A stretch of 64,000 bases of DNA from Corbicula japonica (Eukaryota > Mollusca > Bivalvia > Venerida > Cyrenidae): assembly GCA_038501625.1 (NCBI GenBank), contig JAZAYU010000052.1, positions 3,873,955 to 3,937,954 of the forward strand, in the 5' to 3' direction. A program made the translations under genes and the position numbers. Positions 58,222 through 64,000 of the stretch are shown here, one piece after another; within the stretch, counting starts at the first letter, position 1; each line of letters starts with the position of its first letter. Under the pieces are notes generated by a model that did no database searches, was not told where the DNA came from, and saw nothing but the letters and a program-made list of their open reading frames with translations.

Positions 58222-58862
58222 TTCTGTCTGTTTTAGATCCCCTGTCAAAATTCAACTCTGTTTAGCTCTGCCCTTTTTTTTCTTGTTTAGGTCAACCCCA
58301 TTTCATTAGGTGACCCAAACGACTTTAAACATGAAATAGTATCAGGGTGGCTATACCACGTGACTTTTTGGATGTCGTGAACACATAAAAACCACTTCCT
58401 TCAGGAACGTTTCTGCTTATTTCTCAGTAATTTCTGGACCGATTTCGATCCAATAAAGAGCACCGCACTCCTGTTAAAAAGCATTTGGCTGCCGTTTTGT
58501 CAAACATTCAAAGACAAATGGTTTGAAAGTGTGATGTCGATGTAAATGCTTTTTAACAGGGGTACGGTGCCCAAGATCATAAAGCAAAATCTGTAGATCA
58601 GTCTCAAATCTCAAGCATCTGATTGGCTGAAATGGCGACGGTTTGAAATCGGTCCAGAAATTCACACTGTGACTGTGAAATAAGCAAAACCTGTCTGAAG
58701 CAAGTGATTTTGTGTGAGCACGACATCATAAAAGTCACGTGGTATAGCCACCCTGAGTATTAATCTGACCCAAAAAACGCATTGAAGGCTCCATGTTCAC
58801 CGCCATATGCATACCATCGTTTGGGATAGATCTATATGTTACTGTTTACTTAACGTGTAAAT
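58222..58862 (+). repeat. Dispersed repeat copy carrying a MITE insertion
   Basis: 58222-58342 plus 58756-58862 match 63795-63998 in order: AGATCCCCTGTCAAAATTC, CTTGTTTAGG, ATAGTAT, TTAATCTGA, CATACCATCGTTTGGGAT and TGTTACTGTTTAC. The 413-bp MITE at 58343-58755 interrupts this copy. Confidence 0.8.
58343..58755. mobile_element. 413-bp MITE with 5-bp target duplication
   Basis: Arms of about 105 bp start CAGGGTGGCTATACCACGTG and end with the inverse. AGTAT is duplicated at both sides (58338-58342 and 58756-58760). The uninterrupted paralogue at 63906-63910 has a single GGTAT, confirming the boundaries. Inside, GTTAAAAAGCATTT and its inverse form a second hairpin, and half of the short hairpin family (TCTCAAGCATCTGATTGGCT) is nested at about 58570-58640. 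No transposase. The superfamily is uncertain. Confidence 0.9.
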
Positions 58863-59725
58863 ATTATGTTGCGATCAAACCGGGGTTAGGCGGAGTAGTC
58901 AGTAATATGCATTTCTGTTACTGCCCATGAACAGGCTAGATCAAACCTAGCCTTCAATATTTTCATATTTGTCGTGTTCGGTGCCTTATAAAGTTCCGTT
59001 TTTATCTATTTCTAAGATAACAGTCCTTAGATTAAATGTAAAAAATGTTTCACCATATTGGTTTAAAATTTTGCGATTTTAATACTAAAATTTTTAATTC
59101 GTTTCGTTTATTAGGAAATTCGGCATAATCAATTCCAATGTCAATTTATAGTTAGAAAAAAATATGTCCTCGGCTATTTAATTCTTTTGCAAATCAAAAA
59201 AAGTAAGATATTTCAATTTATGTTCAATGTAATTTTCTTGAAGCAGCAAAACCCGAAATGCTTATATTAGGGGAAAACCTTGAGCTTTCATGAAACGAAG
59301 GAGATTTTAAACGAAAAAAATGTATAAGCCATCAATATAGAAATACACTGCCCTTCAAAAGTAATTATTGCAAAGCCTATAACAATGGCGTGTTCCTGGG
59401 CTAGACAAGTTTGCCTGAATCTCTTTAATGTCATGTTGCCGTGAAAACCACCCTTGTTGTTGTTGTTTTTGTTGTTGTTGTTTTTCACGTCGAAATACTA
59501 ATCATATCGTAATGATTTCAGAATACCGTAGTTCTATGAAATCTCGTGTTATGATTTTATCTTAAGTTTTTATAAGCTGAGGCTTCAAAGAAATGGGAAA
59601 TGAAGAATTTGATCTCCAAACATGTTGTTACGGATACAATTTTTTTCTAAATTACCCACAAATAAATCTTTCTGACTTAAATCTAATTAAATTTTTATTA
59701 TAACTTCTACGATTTTTCATTTCAG
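58863..59725. other. Upstream region / 5' intron of the WDR86-like gene
   Basis: AT-rich. GTTGTTGTTGTTTTTGTTG near 59456 is a small TTG-type microsatellite. The stretch ends in a good acceptor, GATTTTTCATTTCAG (to 59725), so it probably is the end of an intron in the 5' UTR. Confidence 0.5.
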
Positions 59726-59781
59726 AAAAAATGATCCAGTCTAAAACTGTTATGTGATGTAAACAACAAAACTAATCAACA
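59726..59781 (+). promoter_or_regulatory. 5' UTR part of the exon with a short uORF
   Basis: After the acceptor at 59725 a short upstream frame begins at ATG 59731 and ends after eight codons at TGA 59755-59757. It precedes the main ATG by about 24 nt and could modulate initiation. The exon start is inferred from the acceptor only. Confidence 0.5.
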
Positions 59782-60537
59782 ATGGGTTGCTGTGGATCAA
59801 AAGCAGACAAATCGAAAAGTTACCTTCTCCAAACATTGTCAGGCCATGAAGCAGGCGTCAATTGTATGGCTCTGAGCGAAGATGGAAGTGTGCTAGCAAC
59901 CGGAAGTGAAGATAAAACTGCGCGTCTTTGGAGCGCAAAAACGACACCATGTGAATGTATAGGGATATTACGCGGGCATGAAGAATACGTAAACTGTATT
60001 CTTATCGAGGATTGCTTTTGTATTACCGGAAGTGCGGACAAGACAGTCAGGAAGTGGGATGTAAGCACCTGCGAATGCGTACTCATTATGCGCGGGCACA
60101 CATCAGTTATTTATAGAATGATTTGTACCGGAGATTTTATATTCACGAGTTCGTATGATAGAACGGCGAGATGTTGGGACTTTGATAACGGAGAGTGTAT
60201 CCGAGTGTTTAGGGGTCATAAAAGAGGGGTCTATCCCTTAATATTCATACCAGGGGATGATGAAGGCAACGACGACATTGACAATTATGACGGGTCTAGA
60301 GATATTCTGCTGACTGGTTCGGCAGATTTTACTGCCAGATCCTGGAACTTTGAGACGGGACAGTGCCTTAAAGTATTTAAGGGTCATACAGGGGCGATAA
60401 CTTGCATGGCCGCTGATTCTATGGGCAGAGTACTCTTTACAGGAAGTACTGATAACAGCATTCGTTCTTGGAATCTGATAAAAGGGGAACAACTCAAGTT
60501 ATTTTCTGGCCACCAAGGATCTGTTATTTGCATACAG
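59782..60537 (+). CDS. WDR86: WDR86-like WD40 repeat protein, first coding exon (partial)
   Basis: The 252 codons starting at an ATG in good context (CAACAATGG) end at a strong donor, CAG|GTGAGA, in phase 0; the 14 extra codons after the donor are intron. Five complete WD repeats and the start of a sixth are visible, with GH near residues 21, 65, 105, 145 and 201 and WD-type ends at 50, 92, 132, 188 and 230; the sixth begins at FSGHQGSVIC (241-250). Repeat 4 has an acidic insert (159-174). Spacing, order and the insert match vertebrate WDR86, by memory. The first residues MGCCGSK fit N-myristoylation at Gly2 with Cys3/Cys4 available for palmitoylation. The remaining repeats must lie beyond the window; I found none before 64000. 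Confidence 0.85.
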
Positions 60538-61790
60538 GTGAGAAATAGAAGATTATTCTGTGTTTATAGACGATTGCTGTAGTTTTCGTTTTCACAAGGT
60601 TTTGAATTTTACGTGTTACCGTTTGCATAACACAATCGAAAACGGCAAACTCAGTCGTTGAAAAAAGTTGATTTACAAGTGTTATTTAGGAAAGAATGTC
60701 TCACCCTAGCCAAAAGATTACGCAATTTACAATTCCTTGAAACAAAACAACCCTAAAATGGATGTAAATATGAAACAGTGCTTTTGTAAATTCATAACCT
60801 TCTGAAAACTGAAAATACTACCGCACTCTTCTTCAATCCATAAGGTCCCACAACAGATTAATTATTTGTGAAAACAAAATGGATGAATAGCGTTTAACAA
60901 GATGCTACATTAAAAGCGTTAATGAGACATGTTGTCAATCCAAGAGAGTATTGACCATATGGTGAAACATTTCAGGAAAAACACAATTTTTGAAATTCCA
61001 TTGCAGGTGCGAGTATTTGGGGTTACATGGGTTCTAAGAGTAAGTGCAGTCCCGTTTTGTTGAAAAAGGTGTGCTTTATCAAAGGGTGCTGCATTGCGCT
61101 AATTGACAATGTAGTCAGCAAATTACCCAAATTACCGTTGTTTATAAATTATTATTCCCGGCCACGTTTACCGGTTGCTTGCAAAACAACTTCATATGGT
61201 GTGCCTCTGTCATTTTTTCACAAGGCGTTCATTGTGTGCTTGTCTTGAAGTTGTTGGCGCTGTCAGTCATTTTGCTTGAATTTGATACGCAATAATAAAA
61301 GAAATGAATATTACACAAATCCGGGAAGTGTTTGGGGGTAAATACAACTTTGCAGAAACATATGCATTGCTACTACTGGGAGAAATTATGCTTACAGTGT
61401 AATGCCATTGGATAATAAACTTGCAACTGAAAGCGCCCATTTTCTTACCATTTTTTTAAATATTCAATTGTGCATCAAACGCAGTTCCCCTTATGAAGTG
61501 GAAGAGTAGCTATGAGTGACCTCACAAGTATAAATATGAAGCTCGACATGATGTCTCATTAACTGTTAAATTTTATTTTCGCGCGGGTTCAATTTTCGCT
61601 TATTTCGCGCTACGGCAAGAGCGCGAAGTTCAACCTCAGCGAAAAAAACATCTAATTGTTTTTTTATATATAGGAAAACACAGTTGCGCGAATTAATGTC
61701 CCGGCGAATTTGTTATTTACGGGTTTTACGCGAAAATTCGTCCCCGTGAAATTAAATGATACTACAGTACATGACAGTCGCAGGCAGGCA
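60538..61790 (+). other. Intron of the WDR86-like gene
   Basis: Begins GTGAGA. No downstream WD exon was recognised. A 73-codon frame at 61027-61248 has no domain and no clear splice frame. CG-rich GCGCGGGTTC and GCGCTACGGCAAGAGCGCG near 61585 are the only compositional anomaly before the inverted-repeat cluster. Confidence 0.5.
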
Positions 61791-61793
61791 CTC

Positions 61794-62865
61794 TGACGGT
61801 GGCAGGCCGATTTTCGGTTGATATATAAATCATACCTTATGGTCTTGATTTCACATAGTTGTAAAAGTTGTAACATCACAATATGCGGTCGAAGGTCAGT
61901 GTTAATAAGGGAAAGGGCAATGTATTAATATTGCTTCCATTTTCTTTACATGCAAAAATGACCCACATTCAGAATCTCATTAAAACTGTCGTCACAAATC
62001 ACTAAATGGCACTTGCCTGCCACCGCGCGAACAAAATGTACCCGCCCTGCCACCTGCCGATTTGCAAAAATAGAAAAAATCGCCACGACGTCAGAAATTT
62101 AACTTTTTCTTAAAATCTCAGCTGCTTGCTGGCGACGTCTAAAATGCCGACTGCCGCCGGACGATCGTAACTGCCGCAGTCTTGCCACCGGCCGATATTT
62201 AGTGAAAATTGACATTTACAACGTCGGCCGGTGGCATTTAGTGATTTGTGACGAAAGTTTTAGACCTGAAATAATCATTAAAGGGGCGTCTCCGGTTTTC
62301 CTTATCCTGCCACAAAAAAGGAATGTCACGTCCTAATATGCAATAATTTAGTAAGAAAACAAAAAACATAACGTTTCATTTTTAAATATGTACGGCATTT
62401 TTAAACTGTCGTCACAAATCACTAAAGTGACAGGCGGGGCGCAGGGCGATTTTTCCTCCGCGATCGAGACCTCAAGAGTCCACAGAAATCGACCGGTGAT
62501 TGCTAGAAACTAACTGCCACTCTCCAGCACCCGGCCTGCCACCGACATGCCACCGCCCGATTTCACTTTATCGGCCGGTGGCAGAGCGGAGGCTGGGAGG
62601 CGGCAGTCAATGTCGGTAGGTGGCATCTGCCGATTTCAGACTAACAGACATTAGTTCATAATGAATTGACTATTACCATACATAACAGTTCATATGGCGT
62701 TTTAAATTGCACCAGATCGACTAAGAGACTTAAGAATAGCCCTTTCCCTTATTAACATTGACCTTCGACCGCATATTGTGATGTTACAACTTTTACCACT
62801 ATGAGAAATCAAGACCACAAGGTATGATTTATATATCAACCGAAAATCGGCCTGCCACCGTCAGA
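61794..62865. mobile_element. Outer inverted repeat of a CTGCCACC-rich element
   Basis: The left arm 61794-61921 (TCTGACGGTGGCAGGCCGAT through ATATGCGGTCGAAGGTCAG to AAGGGAAAGGGC) pairs with the right arm 62738-62865. Arms are about 128 bp and well matched, enclosing about 815 bp. It lies in the putative intron of the WDR86-like gene. No coding frame. Confidence 0.75.
61982..62262. mobile_element. Nested 281-bp MITE, family ACTGTCGTCACAAATCACTA
   Basis: Ends AAACTGTCGTCACAAATCAC and its inverse near 62235-62262 (GTGATTTGTGACGAAAGTTT), followed inward by TAAATGGCAC/GTGGCATTTA. The interior is rich in CTGCCACC and GGCCGAT words in both orientations. Confidence 0.75.
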
Positions 62866-63200
62866 TTATCGGGCGGGCGCAGATCGGTGGCAGCTAGATC
62901 GCTCAATCGCCGGCCGGCGGCAGTTGTAAATGGGCTGTCCCCCGCCAGGTGGCAGGGCGGTGGCAGTTTAATTCTAGTTGCCGCCGCCCTGCCACCTTAC
63001 TGCCACTTGCAGGATATTTTGGGGAGTCACGTTTCCCGCGAGCCTTTGAAACCAACTGCCACCGACAGGCGGCATTTTGTTGGCAGTTATATGTGACTGC
63101 TCTCAGCGATGTGTAAACAATCGACCGGCGGCAGCCAACTTCACGACTCTGCCGATGTCAAAATTGGCCGGCGGCATTTAGCAATTGTGACGCTAATTTA
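62403..63200. mobile_element. Related MITE-like element of about 800 bp
   Basis: Left end AAACTGTCGTCACAAATCAC, as in the 281-bp element; right end near 63160-63200 is a diverged inverse (GGCATTTAGCAATTGTGACG). The interior has many GGTGGCAG/CTGCCACC words, making it the most GC-rich part of the window. A 90-codon plus frame (62824-63096) is translated repeat. Confidence 0.6.
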
Positions 63201-63256
63201 GCTAGGTTATACCACCGTGTCGGTGTTTAGACCCTATTTCTCTATGATATGAGATA

Positions 63257-63392
63257 AAGGTTATAAAATTTAGATTGGAAACCAGTCTCAATTCTCAAGC
63301 ATCTGATTGGCTGAAATGGCGTCTAGTCGCCATTTCAGCCAATCAGATGCTTGAGATTTGAGGCTGGTCTCCGTGATTGACTTTTAAAGCCG
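63257..63392. mobile_element. Short hairpin element
   Basis: Member of the 40122/56629 family: GGTTATAAAATTTAGATTGG at the left, GGCGTCTAGTCGCC centre, and CTGGTCTCCGTGATTGACTT at the right, slightly decayed at its outer ends. Confidence 0.85.
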
Positions 63393-63794
63393 AAAGTAGA
63401 CGTGAAGAAACTTCTTCTCGAGTTTATGCAGTTTTTTTCTTTAAGTGCAAGTTTCACCTCTAAAATTCACAAATCTTGTGATTGTATGTTGAGTACTGTT
63501 CACAATATAAGTAAAATACTATTCAGATTAGGGATTGTAATAATATGGTCTAAGATTTGCTCATACTTAAATAAATAGACTTTCTTAGACACACTTCTAT
63601 CAACAGTTTGATAACATATACCTCTCTAAATGACTTTACAAAATTCATGGAATGTGAGGATTTAAGATAAGTTTTTTTAAGTTTTGATTAACCCTTTCCT
63701 CCATATATACGCATTTTTATGCATGTGCGAACCCTCCCAAAAGTTTTAAATTTGCCTTTGGCGTTCTCTGCGGTCGGCAGGACATGCAGTATTT

Positions 63795-63998
63795 GTATTT
63801 CAGATCCCTTGTCAAAATTCTATTTTATTCAGCTCCGTCGATTGTTTCTCGTTTAGGACAAACCCATTATTTTATATGGGGACATTACGCCGCTGAACAT
63901 TAAATGGTATTAATCTGAATTTACCGCATAAAAGGTTTCATGTTTACCGTCATATACATACCATCGTTTTGGATGGATCTAAGTTGTGCTGTTTACAA
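63795..63998 (+). repeat. Dispersed repeat copy with empty MITE site
   Basis: Matches the flanks of the 413-bp MITE at 58343 without the insertion. The empty site is GGTAT at 63906-63910. 63400-63794, between the hairpin and this repeat, holds nothing I recognise. Confidence 0.8.
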
Positions 63999-64000
63999 CG

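Noticed and set aside
58474..58665. A 63-codon minus frame
   Set aside because: It lies wholly inside the 413-bp MITE and its nested hairpin.
61027..61248. A second WDR86 exon
   Set aside because: The frame has no WD motif (no GH...WD spacing) and no clean acceptor in phase 0.
62824..63096. A 90-codon Arg/Ala/Pro-rich plus frame
   Set aside because: It is translated CTGCCACC/GGTGGCAG repeat within an inverted-repeat element.

Overview
This window is eukaryotic and most likely comes from a bivalve mollusc, probably a heterodont clam. The evidence is intron-containing animal genes (a C1q-domain gene and a WDR86-type WD40 gene), DIRS-like and LINE retrotransposons, a tRNA-derived SINE, many short hairpin elements (MITEs), and a roughly 175-bp tandem repeat of a kind I associate with clam intergenic DNA. 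The species call is inference; the animal and repeat content is visible directly. Nothing prokaryotic is present.

Layout. 1-19,700 is one very long, strand-biased, T/C-rich satellite-like tract built from degenerate variants of TTTCATTCTT/TTTCAATG modules (about a 44-bp composite unit). Its many Phe/Ser-rich open frames are not genes. From about 12,000 to 19,900 the tract carries a second layer, 11 copies of a CCTCCACTGGA hairpin spaced mostly 600-870 bp apart. 19,900-30,960 is a block of four copies of a unit with an exon-like core (minus strand), interrupted by a pentamer microsatellite (21.5-22.0 kb), a DIRS-like gag-RT retrotransposon fragment between near-identical inverted arms of about 490 bp (23.95-28.09 kb), and a 29-copy array of a 52-bp minisatellite (29.27-30.78 kb). 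32.5-34.3 kb holds a CGAAA-rich array and a 432-bp tandem triplication. 34.3-43.2 kb is mostly non-coding with several MITEs.

Genes. Minus strand 45,926-43,469 is a three-exon gene that I could splice with matching phases. It encodes a predicted type II membrane protein with one thrombospondin type 1 repeat followed by a C1q domain, so it is a candidate cell-surface recognition protein. 49.1-52.1 kb holds the two ends of a hAT/ZNF862-like gene (plus strand) separated by a 5'-truncated LINE on the minus strand. 59,782-60,537 is the first coding exon of a WDR86-like WD40 protein with an N-terminal acylation signal; the rest of the gene lies beyond the window. 55.8-63.4 kb holds several foldback elements, including a 413-bp MITE whose empty site is present at 63.9 kb, and a 1.4-kb CTGCCACC-rich nested inverted repeat.

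The genes do not form an operon or visible pathway. The window is mainly repeat-rich intergenic DNA around one complete lineage-specific gene, one partial conserved gene, one broken transposase-derived gene and two retrotransposon remnants.
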